Source of the DNA: JADLDB01 sp040755835
GTDB lineage: Bacteria > Myxococcota > Myxococcia > Myxococcales > Myxococcaceae
Direction: 5' to 3'
DNA length: 64,000 bases
Assembly (NCBI GenBank): GCA_040755835.1
Contig: JBFMAB010000057.1
Coordinates: forward strand, 67,367-131,366
Of the stretch, positions 1-7,735 are shown piece by piece. The stretch's first letter is position 1, and the number at the start of each line of letters is the position of its first letter. A program made the translations under genes and the position numbers. The notes beneath the pieces are model-generated. The model saw nothing but the letters and a program-made list of their open reading frames with translations. It had not been told where the DNA came from and ran no database searches.

Positions 1-519
1 CAGGCGGTGTCCGGGGAACCAGTCGAGGGCCTTCGCCACGCCGGCCGCCACCTGCGTCCCCAGCAGCACGCCGACGTTGTGCGGGAAGCCCCACGCGCGC
101 CAGTGCACCGTGCCCGACGCCACCAGCACCAGCTTCGTGCCTTCGGGCACGCGCGCCGCGAAGTGCACCACCGCCAGCTGCCCGCCGAGGCTGTGCCCGC
201 CCACGTGCAGCGGCACGCCCGGCACGCGCGCCGACAGCAGCGCCATCGCCCGCGCGTGGTCGTCCACCAGCTCGCCCAGCCCGAAGTCCACGCCGCGGCG
301 CGGCCGCACGTCGCTCGACTCGCCGCCGCGGAGCTCGCTCACCAGCGTCGCCACACCCCGCGCCGCGAGGCCCGCGCCGAAAGCGTCGTAGGCCCGCGCG
401 GCGACGCCCATCGCCGGCATCCACGCCAGCGCCGCCTGCGCCGGGCCCGCCGGGAGGAAAAGCCGGGCCCGGGCGCGCGCCCCGTCGGGACTCTCGATGG
501 GCACCTCTTCCATCGGCAT
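1..519 (-). CDS. Alpha/beta hydrolase (C-terminus outside window)
   Basis: The minus-strand frame runs from an ATG at 519 off the left edge, so 173 N-terminal residues are visible. It begins MPMEEVPIESPDG, and a second in-frame ATG lies two codons in (513). The visible part has a strand-rich start, the pattern WMPAMGVAARAYD, then a GHSLGG nucleophile elbow at about residues 129-134, which is the Ser nucleophile motif of the alpha/beta hydrolase fold. This layout resembles the predicted serine hydrolases of the COG4757 type; that family match is from memory. The Asp/His part of the triad would be outside the window. It diverges from the Crp/Fnr gene across about 160 bp, so the two may share a control region. 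Substrate cannot be told from the sequence. Confidence 0.85.
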   Translation of the reverse strand, partial: MPMEEVPIESPDGARARARLFLPAGPAQAALAWMPAMGVAARAYDAFGAGLAARGVATLVSELRGGESSDVRPRRGVDFGLGELVDDHARAMALLSARVPGVPLHVGGHSLGGQLAVVHFAARVPEGTKLVLVASGTVHWRAWGFPHNVGVLLGTQVAAGVAKALDWFPGHRL

Positions 520-645
520 CGGTGGCACTGTACCGGCTGTCCACACGCAAGACTCACCGCCGCGCGCGCAGAAAATGCGTGCGGGAGACATGCGTCGCCG
601 ATGCCTTCCGAGGGAAATCCGGGCGTTGTCGAAAAGCGGGTGTGC

Positions 646-680
646 TTGATGTGGCACAAACCGTGCCTGCACCAGATCAA
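646..680 (+). promoter_or_regulatory. Possible sigma-54-type -24/-12 motif before the Crp/Fnr gene
   Basis: TGGCAC at 652-657 is followed by a GC at 665-666, giving the GG-N10-GC spacing of sigma-54 promoters (GG at 653-654). The -12 half is a poor match (GTGCC instead of TTGCA). The implied start site would lie only a few bases before the ATG at 683, and no Shine-Dalgarno sequence is visible, so the message would be almost leaderless. Myxobacteria use sigma-54 widely, but this match is weak. Confidence 0.22.
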
Positions 681-682
681 CC

Positions 683-1360
683 ATGCTCGAGAACCCCGTT
701 CATGAATGTCACGACTGCCCGTTGAACAGCGGCGGCCGGTGCCCCTTCGTCAACCGCCGCATTCCTGCCGGGACGACGCTGTGGAGCCAGGGGGACGTGC
801 CGCGCGAGCTGGTCTTCGTGAAGGACGGGCTGGTGAGTCTCACGTCGAATGACGCGACGGGGCACGAGGTGCTCTCGGCGGTGCGCGGCCCGCGGGCGCT
901 CCTGGGCTTCGAGGCGCTGCGCAACCAGCCGGCCCGCGGCGCGGTGGACGCGCTGACCGACGTGCAGGTCTGCTCGGCGGAGCCGACGACGGTGCGGCAC
1001 TGGGTGGGCCTCGCCGAGGGGGCGGCGTCGCCGCCGACGCGCGACGTGTCGGCTTCGGCCACCACGCTGCTCAACCTCGCGCTCGACGAGCTCGACCGCA
1101 CCGCGCGTGACATCGACCTCCGCTCGGGCCCGGCGCTCTCTCGCGTCGCGCGCTTCCTGCTCGCCTCGTCGAAGCTCATCGACGCCGGCCGGCAGGCGCC
1201 GTTCTCCAAGCAGCACGTCGCGCAGCTGCTCGGCATTCGCGCCGAGACGATGTCGCGCTGCCTCAAGAAGCTGCAGACGGCCGGCCTCATCGAGTCCGGG
1301 CGCACGGTGAAGATTCGTGACACCGAGCGGCTGGCCGAGGTCGCCCGCGGACAGACGTGA
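683..1360 (+). CDS. Crp/Fnr-family transcription regulator with FNR-like cysteines
   Basis: A 225-residue regulator with an N-terminal cyclic-nucleotide-binding-type beta-roll (about 25-110), a dimer helix (about 123-150) and a C-terminal winged helix. The helix-turn-helix reads SKQHVAQLLGIRAETMSR near residues 175-192, the usual Crp_2 recognition region. Cysteines sit at 9, 12 and 20 (motif CHDCPLNSGGRC) with a further one at 97. This is the same plan as the three N-terminal plus one central cysteines that hold the oxygen-labile [4Fe-4S] cluster in FNR. An oxygen- or NO-sensing role is therefore plausible but inferred. The ATG at 683 is the first start after a stop; no clear ribosome site precedes it. 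It diverges from the hydrolase gene at 519. Confidence 0.88.
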   Translation: MLENPVHECHDCPLNSGGRCPFVNRRIPAGTTLWSQGDVPRELVFVKDGLVSLTSNDATGHEVLSAVRGPRALLGFEALRNQPARGAVDALTDVQVCSAEPTTVRHWVGLAEGAASPPTRDVSASATTLLNLALDELDRTARDIDLRSGPALSRVARFLLASSKLIDAGRQAPFSKQHVAQLLGIRAETMSRCLKKLQTAGLIESGRTVKIRDTERLAEVARGQT

Positions 1361-1429
1361 CGCGCTCGGGTTGACCGCCTCCGCCGAGAGCGCCCGGGGC
1401 CAGGGGGGCGTCGCGCTCGCGACAGCCAG

Positions 1430-1816
1430 CTAGTTGAACGCCTGCAGGCAGGCCGCCGACACCTTCGGCGTGCGGCTCGTCGTGTCGAACAGCCTGGCCG
1501 CGCAGGCGATGGTGCCGTCCACCGCGGCCTTCTCGTTGCCCGCCGTGCAGGCCGTCACACCTTCGAGGCACTTCAGCCAGTCGTTGATGACCGTCTGGTC
1601 GGCGGGCGTGCAGCTGTTGAGGTTCGCCTCGCACTGGCTCGTGGACGAGTTGTCGGTGGTGATGGACAGCGTCGAGCCGCCCTCGGTGTACTCGCACTTC
1701 GTCTTGCCGTTGAAAATGCGCGAGCGCTGCTCGGTGGCGCGGACGCACAGGGACGTGCCGCAGGCGGACAGCGCGACGGCGGCGAGGGCGAGGACGGCGG
1801 CGAGGACGCGAGTCAT
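1430..1816 (-). CDS. Small cysteine-rich lipoprotein, unknown function
   Basis: A 128-residue protein. The ATG at 1816 was chosen because it opens a clean lipoprotein signal (MTRVLAAVLALAAVALSACG, lipobox LSAC, lipidated Cys near residue 19); 50 codons of upstream open frame look non-coding. The mature part holds eight or so further cysteines and has no motif I recognise. Likely exported and anchored in a membrane by lipid, with disulfides stabilising a small fold. It lies between the Crp/Fnr gene (convergent) and the GH3 gene, which ends at 1967 on the same strand about 150 bp upstream; no overlap suggests coupling. Confidence 0.75.
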   Translation of the reverse strand: MTRVLAAVLALAAVALSACGTSLCVRATEQRSRIFNGKTKCEYTEGGSTLSITTDNSSTSQCEANLNSCTPADQTVINDWLKCLEGVTACTAGNEKAAVDGTIACAARLFDTTSRTPKVSAACLQAFN

Positions 1817-1966
1817 CGTGGGCTCCGGGGGCGAGGGCGCCACTGTCGTAAAGCGCGCCCCGCCCACGGTTGTCACGCAGAAAAGGGCGTCTGTCTCCTC
1901 GCTGGCCGCGGTGCCGGCCACCGCCCTGGCCGGCGAGGCGGCCGGTTTCGAAGCCGGATCGCGCAC

Positions 1967-3568
1967 CTACGCGAAGACGTCGTCCCACTCGGGGCGCGGG
2001 TCGAAGCCCTGCGGCTTCACGTCGCCCAGCTTCGTCCCGCGCGCGAGGTGTGCCGAAAGCCACCGCCGGTGCCCGTCGGTGGTGCGCCGCGCCTCGACGG
2101 GGCCGAGCTGCCCGAGGTCGCGGCAGTAGCGGTAGTGGAGGTCCTCGCAGAGGCGCGCCTCGACGCGCGCGGCCACCTGCGCCAGCGCCGCGTCGTCGGC
2201 CGGCGACTCCAGGTGCAGCACGTACCGCGGCGGCTCCGCGGCGAGGCTGGGCGCGAGGAAGGAGAACACCACCGGCGTCCCGTCGCAGGCCGCGTGCACG
2301 GCCGCCTCGGCGCGCGCCGCGTTCAGCTTCTCGCCGCGCAGGTCCCCCGACTGGTCGAGGCGGCCCTCGAAGCGCAAGAGCGGCAGCGCGCGGAAGTGGC
2401 CCACGCAGCGCACCACGTCGGGCAGCCGGTAGCGCGCCAGCCCGCCGCGCGTGGTGAGGAGCGGCGCGTAGCGGGCGCCTGGCTTCAGCTCGTGCACGAA
2501 GCGCGCAGGCCGGCCGTCGTCGTCGAGCGCCTCGAATTCGAGGAAGTGGCTGGTGACGGCGGCCACGGGCGCGGCGAGGCCGCTCAGGGGAAACGTCACC
2601 ACGCCCTCCGTCGCCAGCAGGCCCTTGCCCTGCAGCGGCGTCTTCGGGAAGTAACGCCGCAGGCCGGGCAGGGCGCGCGCGGCCCACGCGTCCGTCCAGC
2701 AGGAGATGAGCTGCAGCCCCGGCCACAGCGCCTCCCCGACGAAGCCGTGCGCCGCGTCGAGCCGCCGCGCCACCGCGTCACGGCGCTCCGGCGAGAGCCA
2801 CGCCTGTACCTCGGGCCAGCGCGCCTCGAGCTGCTCCATCAGCAGCGTGAGGAAGGACGGATTCCAGATGGAGACGAGACCCAGGTCCTCGCACGCGACG
2901 AGCGCGCGCAGCGTCACGTCGCGCCACGCGTCCAGGCTGCGCAGGCGCGCCGCGCGGCCGTCGAGCGCCATCAACCGCTTCATCGCCCAGCGCGTCGCGG
3001 GGTCGAAGTACTCGGTGTCGTCCTCGAGGCCCACGCGCACGCCGCCCCTCGTCACCTCCGGCGGCCGCGCGGCGGGCGAGACGCTCCAGTACTGCCGCAG
3101 CGTGAAGAGGCGAGGGTGCGCGAGGAAGAGGTCGTCGAGCCACGGCGCGGTGGCGGCGCCGAAGTCCGCCAGCAGCCCCGCGGTGTACGGGATGTGCTTG
3201 GGCCCGCTGGACGAGCCGCTCGTGCGCTCGAGCAGCTTCACCGGCTCGGTGGTGAGGACCTCGCGCTCGCCGGACTCGAGGCGCGTCACCCACGGCGCGA
3301 CGACGTCCCACGTCGACACCGGCACCCGGCGGCGGAAGTCGGCGGGCGAGGTGATGTCGCCGTAGTGATGCGCCCGCCCGTACGCGGTGCCGGCGTTCGC
3401 GCGGAGGAAGTCGCGCAGCCACGCCGCCTGCGCGCGCTCCGGCGCCCGGCTCGCGGCGTGGAAGCGGCGCACCGCCGGCAGCCGGCTCGCCGCCCAGGCG
3501 ACGTTGAGCGCGGTGACGACGGCGCGGCGCGGGGGCTCGGGGATGAGGGTGTCCACGTCGTCACTCAT
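1967..3568 (-). CDS. GH3-family acyl-adenylating (acid-amido synthetase-like) protein
   Basis: The 533-residue length fits GH3 enzymes, which adenylate a carboxylic acid and in plants join it to an amino acid. The ATP/AMP-binding signature RTSGSSSGPKHIPYT lies at residues 125-139, preceded by the family's helical N-terminus (WLRDFLRANAGTAYGRAHHY). A region rich in strand and AMP-site residues follows (YFDPATRWAMKR, LISCWTDAWAA, YRLPDVVRCVG, DLRGEKLN). Bacterial members are poorly studied, so the acid and acceptor are unknown. The ATG at 3568 overlaps by eight bases the TGA of an upstream short coding-like frame (stop at 3561). A decayed copy of this gene's 5' end is found at 10571-10684. Confidence 0.88.
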   Translation of the reverse strand: MSDDVDTLIPEPPRRAVVTALNVAWAASRLPAVRRFHAASRAPERAQAAWLRDFLRANAGTAYGRAHHYGDITSPADFRRRVPVSTWDVVAPWVTRLESGEREVLTTEPVKLLERTSGSSSGPKHIPYTAGLLADFGAATAPWLDDLFLAHPRLFTLRQYWSVSPAARPPEVTRGGVRVGLEDDTEYFDPATRWAMKRLMALDGRAARLRSLDAWRDVTLRALVACEDLGLVSIWNPSFLTLLMEQLEARWPEVQAWLSPERRDAVARRLDAAHGFVGEALWPGLQLISCWTDAWAARALPGLRRYFPKTPLQGKGLLATEGVVTFPLSGLAAPVAAVTSHFLEFEALDDDGRPARFVHELKPGARYAPLLTTRGGLARYRLPDVVRCVGHFRALPLLRFEGRLDQSGDLRGEKLNAARAEAAVHAACDGTPVVFSFLAPSLAAEPPRYVLHLESPADDAALAQVAARVEARLCEDLHYRYCRDLGQLGPVEARRTTDGHRRWLSAHLARGTKLGDVKPQGFDPRPEWDDVFA

Positions 3569-3693
3569 GGGCGCGCAAGGCCGAGTCCGCGGCCGGCGAG
3601 GTCACGGTCGCGCCGTGGACGGCCCACGCGTTCGTCGTCACCGGCGCCTTCACGTAGACGGAGGAGGAACACCGTGTCTTCCCCGGCAGACAT
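3561..3693 (-). pseudogene. Short coding-like remnant overlapping the GH3 start
   Basis: Just upstream of the GH3 gene the minus strand reads VYVKAPVTTNAWAVHG and onward to a TGA at 3561-3563, with nearly every codon ending in G or C as in real genes here. A start-like ATG at 3693 (MSAGEDTVFLL) is in a different frame and joins only if one base near 3658 is removed. It could be the frameshifted remains of a small gene coupled to GH3, or chance. No family is recognisable. Confidence 0.3.
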
Positions 3694-4025
3694 CCGATGG
3701 TAGCGGCTACGGCCGGGACGTGCACGAGGGGGGGCGGTGCTGGCGAAGTGCTCTCGGCCGGGCCGCGACCCGTCGTCACGGCGGGCGGTGCCACGCTCGC
3801 AGCCGTGTTGAACGCCGGACGAGGCCGCGGTCACAGCGGCAGAGTCAGCTGTGGCTTGCGCGGTCCGGTGGCCGACGACGCCAGGCGCAGAATCGCCGAG
3901 GCGCTGGGCCACGTCTGGGGCTGGGCCGCCCAGTCGATACCCGAGACCGCCGGGGGCATCGAGGACGTCACGCGCCGGCTGAACGGCCGCCGCTGTGGCG
4001 GGGCCGCCATGTCCTGCACGTGCTG
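3694..4025. other. Gap with a plus-strand coding-like patch
   Basis: No intact gene is visible. A plus-strand frame between about 3867 and 4007 reads VADDARRRIAEALGHVWGW, then an acidic/arginine helix, with strong G/C third positions. It has no convincing start and runs into the antisense 3' end of the next gene. It is best treated as a possible gene remnant. Confidence 0.3.
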
Positions 4026-5912
4026 TCAAGGCTCGGCGAGCCGCACGCGGTCACCGACCTGGTCGATCTGGACGTTCCGTCCGTTGCCCATGGTGCCCAC
4101 CAGCTCCCACGGGCCGCCGTCGGTCGAGGTGTAGCCGCCGTCGGCGTCGGCGCCCTGGACGTTGGGGTTCCATCGGTTCCCCACTGCGAAGACGGTGGTG
4201 CCGGCGACGACGTTGGCGACGCGCAGGTTGGGCCCGAAGGTGACGCTGCCGTTGTCGACGAAGTGGTTGTTGCCCGCGTCGGCGCCGGTGCCCAGGTCGA
4301 TGGTGGCCGGCACCGAGTACTGGAGCAGCACGCCCGCCTGCGAGGCGCCGGTGATGGACGTGTTCCGCACCGAGAGCCGTGAGCCGGCGACGCCGGCGCT
4401 GCTGTACAGCCCGACGGTGCGCGCCCGAATGACGGTGCGCTGCACGTCGGTGCTGCCGGCGTGGCCCAGAGAAAGCCCGTAGCTGTAGCCGTCGATGACG
4501 ACGCCGTCGAGGGACAGGTCCAGGGTCGCACCGTTGCCGGTGGTGATGCCGTAGGCGTTGCCGCCGTCGAGGAACGCCACATTCCGGGCCGTCACCACCG
4601 CGTTCTGGAAGCCGCCCGTGGGGGCCGTCAGGGGGAACGGGGTTTCCTCCACCAACACGTTCTCCAGCGTCAGCTGCCCAGGCGTCGCGGCGCCGCCGGT
4701 GATGATGATGAGGTTGCTTGAGGCGTTCTGGCGGAACTGGCTGTTGCGCACGGTGGCGATGCTGGGCCCGGACAGGTTGAGGAAGCGGTCCAGGTGCCCG
4801 CTACCCTGTACGTTCTCAAGGACGACCTCGCCGCCGAAGACGTTGATGAAGGCCGACCCCGACACGATTTGAGGCTGCCCACCGTTGAGCTCCCCGCCCA
4901 GGACGTGCAGCCGCGCGCCGGGGTTGACGCGAGCGAACGTCTTCGACGGCGCGAAGGTGATGGGCACGCCGGCGCGCGGGGTGACGGTGACGTTGGCGGT
5001 GCCGGACAGAGTGAGCGCGCCCCAGGTGCTGTCGCCGCCGCCGCCGCTGCGAATGAAGCTGCAGCCGCGAATCGCCACGGTGCCGCCAGTGACGGTCACG
5101 GCCAGGGAAAAGTTGTCGAAGGCCAGTCCTTCTACGGTGCCGTTGCCCGACAGGGACAGCGCGGCGCCCTGGTTGCCCACCAGCGTCACCTGGCCCGCGT
5201 TGACGGCGCGCACCGAGATGCCGGGGGGCACCACCGTGGCGGGCCCGGAGAGAGCGAAGTTGGGCTGGGTGGCCGAAGTGTAGGTGCCGTCCTGGAGCCA
5301 GATGGTGTCGCCCCAGCCGCCGTCGGCCGCCAGCGAGGCCGCGCGATTCAACGTGCGCAGCGGCAGGGCCTCGGTGCCCGGGTTCAGGTCGTCGCCGGTG
5401 GGACTGACGAAGAGACCGCCCGGGCCAGCGTCGGGTGGCCCCGCGTCGGGCGCGCCCGCATCCAGAGGCCCTGCGTCGGGCCGGCCCGCGTCCATCTCTC
5501 CCGCGTCGGTCTCACCTGCGTCCGTGTCGCCTGCGTCCGCGGAGCCCGCATCGAAGGCGCCGGCGTCGCTCGCCCCGGCGTCCTCCTCGCCCGCGTCGCT
5601 GACGCCCGCGTCCGTCGAGCCGTCAGGCTCGTACAGGTTCTGGTCGATGGGTTCTTCACCGCCGTCCTGCGGCGGCAGCGCGCCGAAGCAGGTGCCGTCG
5701 GGCCTGCACGTCGACGGCGCGCACGACACGCACGCGCGGCCCTCGAGGCCGCAGTACGTCGCCTCTCCGCCCGGGTGGCACACCTGGGCCTCGTCGCAGC
5801 AGCCACCGCAGTTCTCCGGGGTACAGGGCGGGCCCGCCGGGCCGCAGCCGCCGAAGGCGCCCAGCAGGAAGCCGGCTGCCGCCCCCATCACCATCGCCTG
5901 ACCGACTCTCAT
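4026..5912 (-). CDS. Beta-helix lipoprotein with Asp-Ala-Gly linker
   Basis: The 628-residue product is the third gene of a coupled operon. It starts with a lipoprotein-type signal (lipobox near LGAFGGC), then a cysteine-rich segment (about residues 22-75, with PCTPENCGGCCDE). Next is a low-complexity linker of many DAG triplets (about 95-165), common in myxobacterial surface lipoproteins. The rest (about 170-628) begins FVSPTGDDLNPGTEALPLRT, the entry motif of DUF1565/right-handed parallel beta-helix proteins, and continues as repeated short strands rich in Gly, Asn and Val. Such helices often bind or cleave polysaccharide, but no catalytic residues are evident. Its ATG shares four bases (ATGA) with the stop of the gene before it. 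Confidence 0.85.
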   Translation of the reverse strand: MRVGQAMVMGAAAGFLLGAFGGCGPAGPPCTPENCGGCCDEAQVCHPGGEATYCGLEGRACVSCAPSTCRPDGTCFGALPPQDGGEEPIDQNLYEPDGSTDAGVSDAGEEDAGASDAGAFDAGSADAGDTDAGETDAGEMDAGRPDAGPLDAGAPDAGPPDAGPGGLFVSPTGDDLNPGTEALPLRTLNRAASLAADGGWGDTIWLQDGTYTSATQPNFALSGPATVVPPGISVRAVNAGQVTLVGNQGAALSLSGNGTVEGLAFDNFSLAVTVTGGTVAIRGCSFIRSGGGGDSTWGALTLSGTANVTVTPRAGVPITFAPSKTFARVNPGARLHVLGGELNGGQPQIVSGSAFINVFGGEVVLENVQGSGHLDRFLNLSGPSIATVRNSQFRQNASSNLIIITGGAATPGQLTLENVLVEETPFPLTAPTGGFQNAVVTARNVAFLDGGNAYGITTGNGATLDLSLDGVVIDGYSYGLSLGHAGSTDVQRTVIRARTVGLYSSAGVAGSRLSVRNTSITGASQAGVLLQYSVPATIDLGTGADAGNNHFVDNGSVTFGPNLRVANVVAGTTVFAVGNRWNPNVQGADADGGYTSTDGGPWELVGTMGNGRNVQIDQVGDRVRLAEP

Positions 5913-7735
5913 TGCGTCACACCCCCAGGCAACACGCTCGCGATGCGCCGGTGTACCGACGGGTCCGCGGCGGGCTGCGTCAGCACCCATTCGAAGAAGG
6001 CCCGCACCTGCGCGTCGTCGGCGTACGGCGCCAGCGCCGTCACCACGCCGTGGGCGGTACGCCATGGCAGCCGACCCGCGCGGAAGGCGGTGATGATGGC
6101 GGCGCGCTCGGCCGCGTCGGGCTGCCAGTGGCCCAGCAGCTCGATGGCGTGGGTCGCGACGCGCACGTCGGCGTCGGCCACCGCCTGCGTCACGGCGGCG
6201 CGCGCGGCGGGCGTGGGCGTGAAGCGCAGCGCGTCGACGGCGGCGTAGCGCACTTTCGGGTCCGGGTCTGAAGCCCAGCGCAGCACGTCGTCCACGGCGC
6301 TGGCCTGGCCGGCGTTGCCCAGCGCGTGCAGCAGGTGCCGGCGCTCGGTGACGTCGCGCGCCGACTGGAGCTCGTGCGTCAGCTGCGTCAGGAACGGTTG
6401 CGCGGCCTCGGGGCTGGTGCGCGCCAGCTCGCCGGCGGTGGAGCCCAGCACCAGCGACAGGGTGTTCCGGTCCTGCCCCGTGGCCGCGTCGCGCTCGCTC
6501 GAAACGAAGGCCACCGTCGCCGGCGTCGGCTCCTTCAACAGCGACAGCCGCAGGAAGCGGTCCCTTCGCTGCGGGTCGCCCTTCACCACCTCCGACGAGA
6601 GGATGGTGCGCATCGCGGCCTGCGCCTCGGTCGAGCCGGCGGCGGCGAGCAGCTCGAGGGCGAAGTCGCGTTCCTTCTGCGAGGCGGCGGTGGTGGCGGC
6701 GCGCTCGGCCAGCTTCTCGCACAGCTCGGGCCGCTGTTTGAGCAACCCCGACGCGCGGGCGACGAAGAGGCCCACGTCGGGAATGAAGCCCGACGCGCCG
6801 TAGGTGGCGACGCCGTCGAAGAGCTGCGCCTCGGTCAGGCCGGCCACCCGCTGCATCAAGAGCTGCTCGTCCGCGTCAATGGGCGGCTTCATCGCGTCCA
6901 GCGCGACGGCCTCGGCTACCGACGGCGGGAGGCCTTCGAAGGTGCCGGTGCCCAGGGGCTCCAGCGTCACCGCCAGCTCGTTGAAGGCGGGCCGCCCGTC
7001 GGCGGTGGCGCCGTCGAGCCGCTCGGACGTGGTGGCGGCGATGAGCTGCCCATCGTCGTTGAGCGTCAGCTTCGCCCGGGCAGCGACGCGTACGCTCCCC
7101 ACCCCCAGCCCGAAGCCCGTCAGCGTGGCGTAGCGCAGGCGCTGTTTGGCCAGCTCGGTGCCGGCACGGGTGAAGGCCGTCTCGCAGCGGCCGCGGGGCG
7201 TCACCTCCAGCAGCGTCCACGATGGCGCCGGGCGCAGCGGCCACTGCACCTCGCCCATCAGCGTCTGCACGAGGCTGGCGAAGACGGCGCTGGCGTCCTT
7301 CGGGGCGGCGACGCTGTGCACGTCGCCCGTCGGGAGCAGCGTGACGACGGCCTCGGGCCCCACCAGCGCCGCTTCGACTTGGGCCCGGTCCCGCAGCGCC
7401 GGCGCGCCCAGCAGCGTCATGGTGGCCGTGCCCAGCTTCGTCAGCCGCAGGCCCAGCTGCGTGCGGCCGTCCTTCTCGCCGTAGCCGCGCAGCTCCAGCT
7501 CGCCCGAGGCCTGGACGTCGCCCGTCCACGCGCCGTCGGACTCGGGCATGGGCACCTGGCTCTTCCCGGCCACGGTGAAGCGGTAGCTGCGCACCAGGCC
7601 CTTCGGCCAGCGGACGGAGGCGGTGCCCGGGTGCGCCGCGTCGTCGGACCTGGGCTCCTCGCCGCGGAGCCACCAGGCGAAGCCGGCGGCCAGCGCGACG
7701 ATTGCCAGCGCCGCCCCTGCGCGTCGCCGCGTCAC
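5909..7735 (-). CDS. HEAT-repeat protein with N-terminal membrane anchor, vitellogenin-like layout
   Basis: A 608-residue protein, middle gene of the operon. GTG at 7735 overlaps the previous stop (GTGA). An uncleaved-signal-like segment (AGAALAIVALAAGFAWWL) is followed by a strand-rich half (about 40-290) and then alpha-helical HEAT-type repeats, with the clearest ones between about 470 and 570 (for example WASDPDPKVRYAAVDALRF). A beta-rich N-terminus followed by helical repeats echoes the large lipid-transfer/vitellogenin arrangement; that is an analogy, not a recognised match. It is probably exported but held in a membrane and may be a scaffold or lipid-handling partner of the two lipoproteins encoded beside it. 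No enzyme motif is visible. Confidence 0.8.
   Translation of the reverse strand: MTRRRAGAALAIVALAAGFAWWLRGEEPRSDDAAHPGTASVRWPKGLVRSYRFTVAGKSQVPMPESDGAWTGDVQASGELELRGYGEKDGRTQLGLRLTKLGTATMTLLGAPALRDRAQVEAALVGPEAVVTLLPTGDVHSVAAPKDASAVFASLVQTLMGEVQWPLRPAPSWTLLEVTPRGRCETAFTRAGTELAKQRLRYATLTGFGLGVGSVRVAARAKLTLNDDGQLIAATTSERLDGATADGRPAFNELAVTLEPLGTGTFEGLPPSVAEAVALDAMKPPIDADEQLLMQRVAGLTEAQLFDGVATYGASGFIPDVGLFVARASGLLKQRPELCEKLAERAATTAASQKERDFALELLAAAGSTEAQAAMRTILSSEVVKGDPQRRDRFLRLSLLKEPTPATVAFVSSERDAATGQDRNTLSLVLGSTAGELARTSPEAAQPFLTQLTHELQSARDVTERRHLLHALGNAGQASAVDDVLRWASDPDPKVRYAAVDALRFTPTPAARAAVTQAVADADVRVATHAIELLGHWQPDAAERAAIITAFRAGRLPWRTAHGVVTALAPYADDAQVRAFFEWVLTQPAADPSVHRRIASVLPGGVTQ

Noticed and set aside
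646..680. TTGAT at 646-650 and ATCAA at 676-680 as an FNR/Crp box
   Set aside because: The half-sites are 25 bp apart; real FNR boxes have a 4-bp spacer.
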